Assembly: GCA_900543165.1 (NCBI GenBank)
Contig: UQQQ01000019.1
Location: 1 to 36,650 of the forward strand
Origin: an uncultured Dialister sp.
Lineage (GTDB): Bacteria > Bacillota > Negativicutes > Veillonellales > Dialisteraceae
Direction of reading: 5' to 3'
DNA: 36,650 bases
Within the stretch, counting starts at the first letter, position 1. Every line of letters starts with the position of its first letter. Under the pieces are notes generated by a model. That model saw only the letters and a list, made by a program, of their open reading frames with translations. It was not told the DNA's origin and searched no databases. The translations under genes and the position numbers were made by a program. Below, piece after piece: positions 1-8,052 of this stretch.

Positions 1-91
1 GGAGATAGTAATTATCGACAGTCAAATGAATTACCGAGGAAAACTTGACACTTACCACCAGTCACTTCTACCCCCATGCCCCGCCAACTTG

Positions 92-100
92 TGCTACAAT
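92..100 (+). promoter_or_regulatory. Extended -10 promoter of the transglycosylase gene
   Basis: TGCTACAAT fits an extended -10 (TGn-TACAAT) about 32 bases before the start codon. A TTGACA lies at 45-50, too far upstream to be its -35, so this promoter would depend on the extended -10. Seen in sequence; the use of the site is inferred. Confidence 0.4.
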
Positions 101-132
101 AAAAGAAAATGTACTGCCACAAGGAGCCATTC

Positions 133-1056
133 ATGAAAAAAATTCTTTTCTTACTACTGATTTTAGCCGGAGCCGTTTACTGGGGCTTCTCCTCAGGCAG
201 CGAGCTCACGAAGAACGTCGTACATGAACATGTCAAGCCACATGCCGCCCAAAAGGCGACGCCAAAGGACGCATCGCCCTCCGAAGAGAAAGGCATCGTG
301 ACAGAGATCTCGGATACCGTCAGGACACTGATCTCCGGTCTTTCCTCCTCAGAAACAAAAGAGGGCAGCGTCGAAACGCTGCCGCCGAAGCCGGACGCGA
401 AAAGCCCCGTCGACGGGGCAGAGCAGCTCCTCACCGCCAAGGAAAAGATGGACAATGTGCTCCACTTCAGGAAAGCGCTGGAAGCGCGCGTGCATCGCGA
501 AGAATTCGTCCCCTTTGCCGAGATACCGGACTACCTCAAGAAGGGGATCGTCGCGACCGAAGACCGCCGCTTCTATGAGCACGGCGCGATGGATCTCATC
601 GGCGTCGCACGCGCGGCTTTCACGAACTATCTCGCCGGAGAGACGCTCCAGGGCGGCAGCACCATCACCCAGCAAACCGTGAAAAACATCTTCCTCTCGA
701 ATGACCGCACCATGACCCGCAAGGCCGAAGAACTGGCGCTCGCCGTCCAGCTGGAGCGGAATTACAGCAAGGAAGAGATTCTCGAACTCTATCTGAATAC
801 CATTTACTACGGTCATGGTGCCTACGGCCTCAAGGAAGCCAGCCGCACCTACTTTGGCAAAGCGCCCAAGGAGCTCGACCTCGCCCAGTGCGCGATGCTC
901 GCCGGTCTCCCGCAGGCACCGTCTGCCTATGACCCCATCTCACACCCGAAGGAAGGCGCCAAGCGCATGACCGTCGTCCTCGCCCTCATGGCCGAGCAGG
1001 GCATCATCACGCCGACACAGGCCGCCTCGGCTGCAGCAGAGCTGTGGCTGAAGTGA
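133..1056 (+). CDS. mtgA: Monofunctional peptidoglycan glycosyltransferase (GT51)
   Basis: Polymerises lipid II into glycan strands on the outer face of the cytoplasmic membrane. The product is 307 residues: an N-terminal membrane anchor (about residues 3-19), a low-complexity linker to about residue 105, then a GT51 domain. The domain carries the donor-site motif ATEDRRFYEHG with catalytic Glu at about 143, the GGSTITQQTVKN motif, the second acidic motif KAEELALAVQLER, and NTIYYGHGAYG. No transpeptidase domain follows, so this is the monofunctional form rather than a class A penicillin-binding protein. The start at 133 is preceded by AAGGAG at 121-126; an in-frame ATG at 109 lacks such a site. 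The gene appears monocistronic, followed by repeat-rich DNA. The symbol is by family and could also be written pbp/mgt. Confidence 0.9.
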   Translation: MKKILFLLLILAGAVYWGFSSGSELTKNVVHEHVKPHAAQKATPKDASPSEEKGIVTEISDTVRTLISGLSSSETKEGSVETLPPKPDAKSPVDGAEQLLTAKEKMDNVLHFRKALEARVHREEFVPFAEIPDYLKKGIVATEDRRFYEHGAMDLIGVARAAFTNYLAGETLQGGSTITQQTVKNIFLSNDRTMTRKAEELALAVQLERNYSKEEILELYLNTIYYGHGAYGLKEASRTYFGKAPKELDLAQCAMLAGLPQAPSAYDPISHPKEGAKRMTVVLALMAEQGIITPTQAASAAAELWLK

Positions 1057-1238
1057 GAAGTGCTGGAAGGGGCACATCATTCATAGAGTACCCTAATACC
1101 CCCCTCATTATATAAAACAGTTTGTCCATCATTTATATAAAACTCCGCGGCGCTTCCTCATTTGATACGACGTACCTTCACTCCTCACTCCTGACTCCTC
1201 ACTTGATTCGGAAGTTGACTTCCATGACAGTGATTTAG

Positions 1239-1343
1239 AAAGGGGCTGTGAAATAACGATCATCTCATTTTCGTTTTCAATCTGCCGCGGGGACTTGCAG
1301 CTCTCATAAGAGTGACCGGGAAATCTTATCCCAGCTGTCTTTC
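1239..1343. repeat. 105-bp repeat, copy A
   Basis: Nearly identical to 36545-36650 in the same orientation, with a few substitutions and one indel. Both begin AAAGGGG(C/A)TGTGAAATAACG and run to CCCAGCTGTCTTTC. A shorter relative of its first part (AAAAAGGGGCTGTGAA) appears at about 1775-1790. No ORF is visible. Its function is unknown. Confidence 0.7.
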
Positions 1344-1393
1344 ATGCCATAGTCACCCTATCCGCCCCTGCGGAGCACCTTCCCCTAGAGGGC

Positions 1394-1664
1394 AATGCTA
1401 TTAAGTTAAGCGGCAGAACATTCTTGGCTCCCCACCGGGGGAGCTGCCCGGAGGGCTGAGGGGGCAGCACTACGGTATATTGGGCATTGTTCGATGGCCG
1501 CTGGCATGCCCCATCTCGCTGCGCTCGAAATGGCGTCTCACTGGATTTTATCGTCGCTTCGCTCCTAAAAATCCAGTTCGCTTGCACATATTGCCTTCGG
1601 CACTTCCCCCGAAGGGGGAAGCAAGTCATTACGGCGCTAACAATTTCCTTAACTTAACAGCATT
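1394..1664. mobile_element. TIR element without coding capacity (MITE-like), copy 1
   Basis: Bounded by 17-bp inverted repeats: AATGCTATTAAGTTAAG at 1394-1410 and its near-perfect complement at 1648-1664 (one mismatch). CCCTAGA occurs just outside both ends (1382-1388 and 1666-1672) and may be a target duplication. The interior has hairpins such as CTTCCCCCGAAGGGGGAAG but no transposase. A second copy, inverted relative to this one, lies at 9346-9577. The outer 60-70 bp of the two copies match and their centres differ. Confidence 0.7.
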
Positions 1665-1816
1665 ACCCTAGAAGGGAAGGCTACGATACGAGAATACCAT
1701 CTTCTAAAAAAAGGCGGCGAAGCCGCCACGAGAGCCCTGAGCCCTGAACCCTGAACCAAATGAAAGCAAAATAAAAAGGGGCTGTGAAGAAATGAGGATT
1801 CATTGAACCCGTTCCC
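1665..1816. repeat. Repeat-rich spacer before the lysR stop
   Basis: Holds a GGCGGCGAAGCCGCC hairpin (about 1710-1725), TGAACCC-type heptamers (about 1735-1757) and a fragment related to the start of the 105-bp repeat (about 1775-1790). No gene is seen here. The span 1057-1238 is similar: a GCGGCGCTTCC module and ACTCCTC heptamers near 1140-1205. Confidence 0.5.
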
Positions 1817-2731
1817 CTACTTTCCTGCTATTTTCAAAAAATTCTCGATCATACTCCACCGATGCGAGCTTTCATGGCACGCGAAGGAAATCATATATTT
1901 CCCTTCCGTGAAAGCGATCCGGTGGAGTTTTTGCATGTCAGAGGGAGCCAGCATGGCCTCAGCTAGGTTTTTCGGGCAGAAGTACGCTCCGAGTCCCCGC
2001 AGGCAGAGCCGGAGCATCGTTGCCATATGCTCAGACTCCGCCGCCACGCGCGGAGCGAAGCTGGCTTCACGGAAAAGTTTCCTCGCCAGACGTCCGGCGA
2101 TATCCCCCTCGCTGTTCAGAAGAAAATCACACTGCTCCAAAAAAACAGGCAGCTCCTTTTGCGGCGCAGAGAGAACGCGCGATTTCTCCTCCTCCGTTCC
2201 CGGCAGACGCTGATACAGATCGGCGGAAAGCAGCAGCACGATCTCCTCCTCCTGATAAGGATAGAGCGAGACGCCGGGCAGCTCCTCTTCCCACCGCGCC
2301 AGCGCCAGATCGATCTCCTCCCGCTCCAGCGCTTTCCAGATCATGGCATTCGCCATCTCACAAAGAACGATGCGCACGCGCGGATACCGACGGTGAAAGG
2401 CTTCGAGCAGGGGCGGCAGCAGGACCTCGCCGCGGGCAGGCGCGACACCGATGCGAAGCAGTCCACTCTCACTTCCCGACACATCCGAAAGCGCACGGCG
2501 AAATGCCAGTTCATTGCGCTGGAAAATACGCGCGTAGCGATAAAATACCTCGCCCCCATCCGTCAGCTCGAGCGGCACATGACGGATGAAGAGCTTCATC
2601 CCCACCTCTCTCTCCACCGCCGCGATATGCCCCGAAAGCGTCTGCTGCGTCACATGCAGCCGCTCCGCGGCCCGCGTAAAATTCCGCTCTTCGACGAGCG
2701 TCAGAAAATAGGTCATGGATTGAAAATTCAT
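1817..2731 (-). CDS. LysR-family transcriptional regulator
   Basis: A 304-residue protein, normal for the LysR family. The N-terminal winged helix-turn-helix is clear: MNFQSMTYFLTLVEERNFTR, then AAERLHVTQQTLSGHIAAVE with the recognition helix at about residues 28-48. The rest fits a substrate-binding-protein-like effector domain starting near residue 90. It is transcribed away from the DASS carrier at 3336. Its promoter sequence resembles that of the dcu gene at 4917-6257, so it may control itself and nearby dicarboxylate transport. That regulatory role is inferred. The effector cannot be named from sequence. Confidence 0.88.
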   Translation of the reverse strand: MNFQSMTYFLTLVEERNFTRAAERLHVTQQTLSGHIAAVEREVGMKLFIRHVPLELTDGGEVFYRYARIFQRNELAFRRALSDVSGSESGLLRIGVAPARGEVLLPPLLEAFHRRYPRVRIVLCEMANAMIWKALEREEIDLALARWEEELPGVSLYPYQEEEIVLLLSADLYQRLPGTEEEKSRVLSAPQKELPVFLEQCDFLLNSEGDIAGRLARKLFREASFAPRVAAESEHMATMLRLCLRGLGAYFCPKNLAEAMLAPSDMQKLHRIAFTEGKYMISFACHESSHRWSMIENFLKIAGK

Positions 2732-2954
2732 AAGAGGCCTCCGGGGGATAAATCGTGGAACTGCTTACGCATGAATTGCGTTTGAAGATTTCACTCAAAT
2801 CAGGGACACGCTGAGCTTTCCGGTTTTCTCCTCTCGCCCCTCCATTTGGAAGGGGCAGGCAAGCCTCGCGGCCTCCTGCATCTGCGAGAAGTTCTGCATA
2901 GTATTACAGCCATTCCCCTGTAGTAAGTACATTAAATAACAGTTTTCGTTTTAT

Positions 2955-2983
2955 AGTATAACACCGTATACTCATAGTATCAG
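2955..2983 (-). promoter_or_regulatory. Probable lysR promoter with overlapping palindrome
   Basis: On the minus strand a -35-like CTGATA (2978-2983) is separated by 17 bp from TATACT (2955-2960). The inverted repeat AGTATA-N6-TATACT (2955-2972) covers the -10 and could be a LysR-type operator. The segment GGTGT(T)ATACTATAAA is shared with the dcu promoter at 6312-6339. Confidence 0.5.
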
Positions 2984-3063
2984 TTATTTTTATTTGGCGG
3001 CTCGCAATGTTTCTATACGATGAGGCGCCGTACCTTCCCCTTTGAAGTTTGAAAGCAGGGATG

Positions 3064-3322
3064 AGTAGCTAGGGATTAGGAGTCTCAAGTGACTAGTGAC
3101 TGGCATACCAGCTCATGGCATCGCCATGATTTATACTTCGCGGCGCTTCCCTATTTTTATGCGCCGCACCACCATTTCGCATTTCTCATTTCTAATTTCT
3201 CATTCAAGAGAGGTTTTCATTCCCAATCAAAGGACAGCGCGCCCCCGAGGCTAACCCTTTGAACCCAATGAACCTTCAGAACCCATCATTCCCAGTGACT
3301 AGTCACTAGTCACCAGTCACTA
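3064..3322. repeat. Composite heptamer/hairpin repeat block
   Basis: In order: GGGATTA and GTGACTA heptamers, a GGCATACCAGCTCATGGCATCGCC module, GCGGCGCTTCC...TATTTTTATGCGCCGC hairpin, TTTCTCA/TTTCTAA heptamers, an AATCAA(A)GGACAGCGCGCCCC segment, TGAACCC-like units and closing AGTCACT heptamers. The same order recurs in other gaps. It forms most of the leader before the DASS gene. The rest of the gap, 2732-2954 and 2984-3063, shows no gene. Confidence 0.75.
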
Positions 3323-3335
3323 AAAAGGAGGTCCC

Positions 3336-4742
3336 ATGAAACATATACTCGAAATCCTCGCCGGCCCCGCCAGCTTTGCACTCACTGCCTTTGCACTCAC
3401 AGGCACCTTCACGCCTGCGCAATCCTTTGCAATCGGCACGGCCGTCTGGATGGCGCTATGGTGGATCCTCCGCCCCGTTTCCATTTACGTCACCGCCTTC
3501 ATCCCCATTCTGGTGGATTCCTTCTTGGATCTGATCCCCGAAGGCCACGTGCTCAGCCAGTATTTCTCCGAGATCGCCGTCCTGCTCTTAGGCTCCGATC
3601 TCATCTGCCTTACATGGACGACCTCAGGACTTGATCGAAGGATCTCCGTCAAGACGCTCTGCTGCATCGGCACCTCGATGAAGAACCAGATCTTTGTCTG
3701 GTTCCTCGCCTCGACCCTGCTCTCCGTCTTCCTGCCGAATGTCGTCGTCACTGCCATCTTCTGCCCCATCGCCGTCGCCATGCTCCATTTCGTCGGCGAG
3801 AAGGACATCGTAAAGAGCCGCCTCGCCCTTCCGATCCTTCTTGCCATCGGCTGGGGAAGCGGCATCGGCGGCTTCGGCTCGCCGATCGGCTCATCCGCAA
3901 ATCTCGTCGCTGTCTCCTACATCGAGCAGCTCACGGGGCACGAATTCATGTACTACGACTGGGTCATCCGCTTCCTCCCGCTGCTTGCGATCATTTTTCT
4001 CGTGAACCTCCTCTTCCTCTGGGCGATCCCCGTCCCCGTGAAAGAGATGAAGGGCACACGCAGCTACTTTCAGGATATGTACAAAGCCTTCGGCCCTCTG
4101 AAGAAAGGCGAATGGATCGGCCTCATCCTCTTCCTCTCCGCGACCATCCTTGCCTTCGCCCGCCCTGCCTTCGCCGCCCTGCTCCCCGGCTGGAAGCCTG
4201 CCTACATCTTCCTCACCCTTGGTCTGTTCATGTTCTTCCTGAAAGATGAGACAGGATGTCCGATGCTCACATGGAAATACGCTGAGTCGCACATCATGTG
4301 GGGCATGATCTGCCTCTTTGCCTCCGGCCTCGCCTTGGGCCGCCTCGTCATCGAAACCGGCGCGATCGAGCAGCTCGCTTCCCTCATCGCTGCCATGCAT
4401 CTCTCGAGCCCCCTCTCCATCATGGCGATCTCCTGCGGCTTTGCCACCTTCCTCTCCGAACTCTCCAGCAATACCGCAGCCGCCTCCATCTCCATCCCCG
4501 TCGTCACCGGCCTTACAAAAGCCCTGGGCGTGAATCCCATCCCCTACATCTTAGGTACCATCGTCGCCGCCAACTGCGCCTACGTCCTCCCGCTCTCCAC
4601 CCGCGCCATCCCCATCGGCCACGGGCTCGATGCCGCGCAGCAGATCAAGTATGGCATCCTCCTCACCCTGATCACACTCGCCACCACCATCACCACCTGC
4701 ACCCTCTTCCTGATGTACTCACCGCTCTTTAGTGAGTTGTGA
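3336..4742 (+). CDS. DASS/SLC13-type anion:sodium symporter
   Basis: A 468-residue, strongly hydrophobic carrier, probably for di- or tricarboxylates (the family also moves sulfate). Two family hallmarks appear: GSPIGSSANLVAV at about residues 182-194 and LSELSSNTAAASI at about residues 372-384, the paired SNT-like motifs that bind sodium and substrate carboxylates. Membrane segments fill the whole length. The start is set by AAAAAGGAGG just upstream. It sits between a LysR regulator and a Dcu carrier, which supports a dicarboxylate substrate. Substrate identity is inferred, not shown. Confidence 0.85.
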   Translation: MKHILEILAGPASFALTAFALTGTFTPAQSFAIGTAVWMALWWILRPVSIYVTAFIPILVDSFLDLIPEGHVLSQYFSEIAVLLLGSDLICLTWTTSGLDRRISVKTLCCIGTSMKNQIFVWFLASTLLSVFLPNVVVTAIFCPIAVAMLHFVGEKDIVKSRLALPILLAIGWGSGIGGFGSPIGSSANLVAVSYIEQLTGHEFMYYDWVIRFLPLLAIIFLVNLLFLWAIPVPVKEMKGTRSYFQDMYKAFGPLKKGEWIGLILFLSATILAFARPAFAALLPGWKPAYIFLTLGLFMFFLKDETGCPMLTWKYAESHIMWGMICLFASGLALGRLVIETGAIEQLASLIAAMHLSSPLSIMAISCGFATFLSELSSNTAAASISIPVVTGLTKALGVNPIPYILGTIVAANCAYVLPLSTRAIPIGHGLDAAQQIKYGILLTLITLATTITTCTLFLMYSPLFSEL

Positions 4743-4750
4743 AATAAAGG

Positions 4751-4861
4751 TAGCTAGTGACTGGGGACTGGGGACTGGGGATTAGACGTTAGACAACAGA
4801 TATCAGACATCAGACTTCTGACTTCTGACCTCTGCCGCCAGTCACCAGTCACTAGTCACCA
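4751..4861. repeat. Heptamer repeat array
   Basis: Runs of GGGGACT, then GTTAGAC/ATCAGAC, TTCTGAC, then AGTCACC/AGTCACT units. The opening GTGACTGG and closing CCAGTCAC sides are complementary, so the array can fold back on itself. Confidence 0.7.
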
Positions 4862-4874
4862 TACATGCAAAAAC

Positions 4875-4905
4875 GCTCCCGTCGAATGTTCGACGAGAGC
4901 ATTTT
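4875..4905 (-). terminator. Rho-independent terminator for the dcu gene
   Basis: An 11-bp stem with one mismatch (GCTCCCGTCGA / TCGACGAGAGC, 4875-4885 with 4890-4900) has A and T runs on its two sides. It lies just past the dcu stop and could also stop transcripts from the DASS gene. Confidence 0.85.
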
Positions 4906-4916
4906 TACGTACCTAC

Positions 4917-6257
4917 TTAGTACAGCACATGCGCGATGATGAAGCCGGCGATGCAGGCTGTCACGACACCAGTCAGCCCCGGCAGCATAAAGCTGTGGTT
5001 CAGGACAAACTTCCCGATCCTTGTCGTACCGGAACGGTCAAAACCGATGCACGCCAGATCCGACGGATAGGTCGGCAGGAAGAAGTAACCATAGCAGGCA
5101 GGGATGAAAGACAGCACCATGATCGGATCCATGCCCAGATTCAGCGCCATCGGCATGACGATCGCGACCGCCGCCCCCTGCGAATTGACCAGCTTCGAAG
5201 TGAAGAAGAGAACGACTGCATACGCCCACGGATACGCCGTGACGACAGAGCCCAGGAACGTTTTCAGGATTGCCATGTGGTTGGCGAAGTAAGTATCCGC
5301 CATCCATGCTACACCGTAGACGGAAACCAGTGCGACAACGCCCGCACGGAAGACCTGGCTGTTTCCGACTTCCTTCGCCTTCGTCTTGCAGACGAAGAGA
5401 ATGATCGCAGAGATCAGGAGCATGATGATCTGGATGACCGTCGTCATAGAAATCGCCTTCATCTTGCCCTTCGCATCAGCAAAGTGCGGCAGAAGATCCG
5501 GGAAATTGCCCAGGATCGCGATGAGGATGATCCCCACGAGGAAAATGATGGTCGCATGATAATAAGAGGACGGCAGTTCCTTGCCCTGCAGCGATTCATT
5601 TTCGCCAAAGACATAGGACTTCTGTTCCGGATCCTTGATCATTTCCTGGAACGCGGGATCATTCTCGAGATCCTTGCCTCTCTTATAGCTGACAAGAGCC
5701 GCGCAGATGACACCGATCAAAGTCGCCGGAATGGACACCGCAAGGATCTGCAGCAGGTTGAAGGTATGCCCTGCCGCCGCCATGAAGCCTACGATGGAGA
5801 CGACAGCGACCGATACAGGAGATGCCGAGATACCCATCTGGGATGCGATGGACGATACCGCCATCGGACGTTCCGGGCGGATATTCTGCTTGATAGAAAT
5901 ATCATAAATGATCGGGAACATGGTATACACGACATGGCCCGTGCCGCAGAGAACGGTCAGGAACCAGGTCGTCACCGGAGCCAGAACCGTGATGTGCTTC
6001 GGATTGTTGCGTAGGAATTTTTCCGCATACTTCAGCATGACCGTCAGCCCGCCGGACGTCTGCAGGAAGCCTGCGCAGGTGACGACCGCCAGAATGGTCA
6101 GCATGACGCCGATCGGCGGCGTGCCCGGCTTGTAGTGGAAAACAAACGTGTACAGCGTAAGACCGATGCCGCTGATGACCGCAAGCCCGATCCCCCCGTG
6201 CTTAATTCCCAGGAAGAGACACCCGAGAAGGATAATAAACCCCAATAGCATTTCCAT
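4917..6257 (-). CDS. Anaerobic C4-dicarboxylate transporter, DcuA/DcuB family
   Basis: A 446-residue carrier with about ten or more hydrophobic segments. The N-terminus (MEMLLGFIILLGCLFLGIKH) and the conserved regions PVTTWFLTVLCGTGHVVY and QMGISASPVSVAVVSI are typical of DcuA/DcuB. These proteins exchange fumarate, malate, aspartate and succinate across the inner membrane during anaerobic growth, often as fumarate/succinate antiport. DcuA and DcuB cannot be told apart here, so no symbol is given. A TTGATA-N16-TATACT promoter lies 55 bp upstream and a strong terminator just downstream, so it is probably monocistronic. Confidence 0.9.
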   Translation of the reverse strand: MEMLLGFIILLGCLFLGIKHGGIGLAVISGIGLTLYTFVFHYKPGTPPIGVMLTILAVVTCAGFLQTSGGLTVMLKYAEKFLRNNPKHITVLAPVTTWFLTVLCGTGHVVYTMFPIIYDISIKQNIRPERPMAVSSIASQMGISASPVSVAVVSIVGFMAAAGHTFNLLQILAVSIPATLIGVICAALVSYKRGKDLENDPAFQEMIKDPEQKSYVFGENESLQGKELPSSYYHATIIFLVGIILIAILGNFPDLLPHFADAKGKMKAISMTTVIQIIMLLISAIILFVCKTKAKEVGNSQVFRAGVVALVSVYGVAWMADTYFANHMAILKTFLGSVVTAYPWAYAVVLFFTSKLVNSQGAAVAIVMPMALNLGMDPIMVLSFIPACYGYFFLPTYPSDLACIGFDRSGTTRIGKFVLNHSFMLPGLTGVVTACIAGFIIAHVLY

Positions 6258-6311
6258 AAATCATTTCCTCCATTTTATTGTATGCTTATTTTGGATGATT
6301 CGATGATTTAT

Positions 6312-6339
6312 AGTATACACCATGCATTGAGTCTATCAA
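6312..6339 (-). promoter_or_regulatory. dcu promoter
   Basis: TTGATA (minus strand, 6334-6339), a 16-bp spacer and TATACT (6312-6317). Repeated ATGCAT motifs lie in and upstream of it (about 6321-6380). The -10 region GGTGTATACTATAAA resembles the lysR promoter. Confidence 0.65.
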
Positions 6340-6396
6340 AATACAGGTTATGCATGGAAGATTAAGATTGCTATGCATTTATGGTATTCAAGCAGC

Positions 6397-6431
6397 AAAA
6401 AGAGAGATTGGAATGGACATCCCTCTTTTTT
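6397..6431. terminator. A/T-flanked hairpin between divergent promoters
   Basis: AAAAAGAGAGAT and ATCCCTCTTTTT form a stem of about 11 bp with one mismatch and A/T runs on both sides. It looks like a bidirectional terminator but lies upstream of both flanking genes. Its role is unclear. The rest of 6258-6642 shows no gene. Confidence 0.4.
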
Positions 6432-6587
6432 CAGAGCCTCCCTATTTCATGAATGACGGCCCCCTCCTGATGCCTTCATTTCTAAGAGAGTCCTTTCGGA
6501 AACAATGACTTTTCTCTTTGCAATGGAAAAATAGAATCCATTGGCGCAAAAGCACGATCTTCAATTTCTCATTTTCTTCAAAAGATG

Positions 6588-6593
6588 TATAAT
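6588..6593 (+). promoter_or_regulatory. -10 box of the crotonase gene
   Basis: A perfect TATAAT, 50 bp before the start codon. The -35 at 17 bp spacing (TTTCTC) is weak. Confidence 0.45.
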
Positions 6594-6609
6594 ATAGTCA
6601 TAGACTTCT

Positions 6610-6626
6610 AAGGAAACACTGATTCA
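6610..6626. repeat. Solo end of the GGAAACACTGATTCAA element
   Basis: AAGGAAACACTGATTCAA matches one terminal repeat of the element at 23974-24135. No partner end is nearby. It lies directly against the ribosome binding site of the next gene and inside its leader. Confidence 0.6.
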
Positions 6627-6642
6627 AAAAGGAGGTATCCCC

Positions 6643-7440
6643 ATGGATTACAAAATGATTCACTACACGGTAGAGAAATCCATCGCGACCATCACGCTGG
6701 ACTACGCACCGACGCTGAATGCGCTCGACATGAACATGTCGCTCGAGGTGGAAAGCGCGCTGCATGAAGCAGAAGCAGATGAGGCGATCAAGGTCGTCGT
6801 ACTCGCGGGCGCGGGGCGCGCATTCAGCGGGGGCGGCGATATCCGCTTCATGAAGGCGCACTGCGACGAGCCGGATTTTGCGAAGAAGTCCATGGGACCT
6901 CTGGCGGGCAAGCTGTCGGAGATCGTGCTGTACATGAAAAAGATGTCGAAGATCGTGATCTGCGCGGTCGCCGGTGCGTGCGCGGGCGGGGCGGCGAATC
7001 TGGCCTTTGCCTGTGACTTCATCTATGCCGCAGACAATGCAAAGTTCCTGCAGGCCTTTGTCGGCATCGGTCTCTGTCCGGATACGGGCGGCGTGTACAC
7101 GCTGCCGCGCATGATCGGTACACACCGCGCCTTCGACATGTTCGTCACGGGCCGCATCGTAGCGGCCAAGGAAGCGTATGACATCGGCCTCGTGAAAGCA
7201 GTCACGACGAAGGAGGAGCTCCTCCCGACGGTCTATGCCTTCGCAGAAAAGCTGACGAAGGGTCCGACGCTCGCTTATAGAAATATGAAGAAATTGATGT
7301 TCGAAAGCATGTACAAGGGCTTTGAGGAATACATGAAGGCAGAGTCTGTGTATCTCGGTGAGTGCTCGTCTTCGGAAGATTTCAAGGAAGGCATCACGGC
7401 GTTCCTCGAAAAGCGGCCTGCGGAGTTTAAGGGGAAATAG
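6643..7440 (+). CDS. Enoyl-CoA hydratase/isomerase (crotonase) family protein
   Basis: A 265-residue crotonase-fold enzyme acting on an acyl-CoA thioester. The first oxyanion-hole segment is AFSGGGDI (residues 60-67) and the second is AGACAGGAANLAF (about 110-122). The next catalytic region reads GIGLCPDTGG with Asp147, where classical hydratases have Glu. This resembles the PaaG-like isomerase group and makes a simple crotonase less likely. The start is set by AAAAAGGAGG at 6626-6635, seven bases before ATG. The gene stands alone, so its pathway cannot be read from neighbours. Alternatives include an isomerase or a decarboxylase of the same fold. Confidence 0.85.
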   Translation: MDYKMIHYTVEKSIATITLDYAPTLNALDMNMSLEVESALHEAEADEAIKVVVLAGAGRAFSGGGDIRFMKAHCDEPDFAKKSMGPLAGKLSEIVLYMKKMSKIVICAVAGACAGGAANLAFACDFIYAADNAKFLQAFVGIGLCPDTGGVYTLPRMIGTHRAFDMFVTGRIVAAKEAYDIGLVKAVTTKEELLPTVYAFAEKLTKGPTLAYRNMKKLMFESMYKGFEEYMKAESVYLGECSSSEDFKEGITAFLEKRPAEFKGK

Positions 7441-7447
7441 GAAAGGG

Positions 7448-7637
7448 TTCAGGGGCAGCTCGTGGGGCGGCTCGTCCACTAATTGTGGATGAAAACTTTG
7501 CTCGCCAGTTAGGAGTTAGGAGTTAGGAATTAGGAGTGCTGGTGCGGCGCATAAAAATATGGAAGCACCGCAGAGTATAGATAGTGGCGATGCCCGAAAG
7601 TGGCATTTAGTCACCAGTCACTAGTCACTCGGGGCTC
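7448..7637. repeat. Composite repeat block, inverted orientation
   Basis: The module order of 3064-3322 appears here reversed and complemented: GTTCAGGG, ATTGTGGATGAAAACTTTG, TTAGGAG heptamers, GCGGCGCATAAAAATATGGAAGC, GGCGATGCCCGAAAGTGGCA, then AGTCACT heptamers. No gene is seen between 7441 and 8052. Confidence 0.7.
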
Positions 7638-7753
7638 TCGTGGCAGCTTCGCCGCAAATATAATATTCTTTCACTTCCCCCCTTCTTTCTCTGGGAGGAG
7701 ATGCCCGAAGGGCGGAGGTTGACCTCGTGATATTTTGAGTAGGGCTGAAATAA

Positions 7754-7923
7754 CGTATCGTCATCCCGAGCGTAGCCGAGGGATCTCTACTGCACTGCGT
7801 AAATCAGCAGGTATGCGCTATTCCATAAATGCCGTCTTGGTGCTGCGTTTTTCTGCGGTCTTGTACTTGCTGCTTACCGGGGTGCAAGCAAGATCCCTCC
7901 ACTTCGGCCCTTATGACGATACG
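7754..7923. repeat. Palindromic interspersed repeat (CGTCATCCCGAG...GGATCT type)
   Basis: The outer ends (CGTATCGTCAT...GGGATCT at the left, AGATCCC...ATGACGATACG at the right) are inverted repeats around a roughly 100-bp centre. A close relative lies at about 18108-18272 and a looser one at about 25064-25198. Confidence 0.65.
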
Positions 7924-7964
7924 AGAGACAGCCTATTTCCAAAAGCGGCGCCAACACCACAATC

Positions 7965-8003
7965 CTGAACCTTGAACCCTTGAACCCTTAAACCCTTAAA
8001 CCC
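7965..8003. repeat. TGAACCC heptamer tract
   Basis: Tandem TGAACCT/TGAACCC/TTAAACCC units just before the terminator of mnmA. Confidence 0.65.
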
Positions 8004-8006
8004 ATC

Positions 8007-8046
8007 AAAAAAACGTTGTACCCATGCCATGAGTACAACGTTTTTT
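8007..8046 (-). terminator. Terminator of mnmA
   Basis: A 14-15-bp perfect stem (AAAAAACGTTGTAC / GTACAACGTTTTTT) with a short loop, directly after the mnmA stop. Confidence 0.9.
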
Positions 8047-8052
8047 CTATGC

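Noticed and set aside
3064..3322. CRISPR array reading of the direct repeats
   Set aside because: The units are seven bases long and contiguous, with no spacers of constant length and no cas genes.
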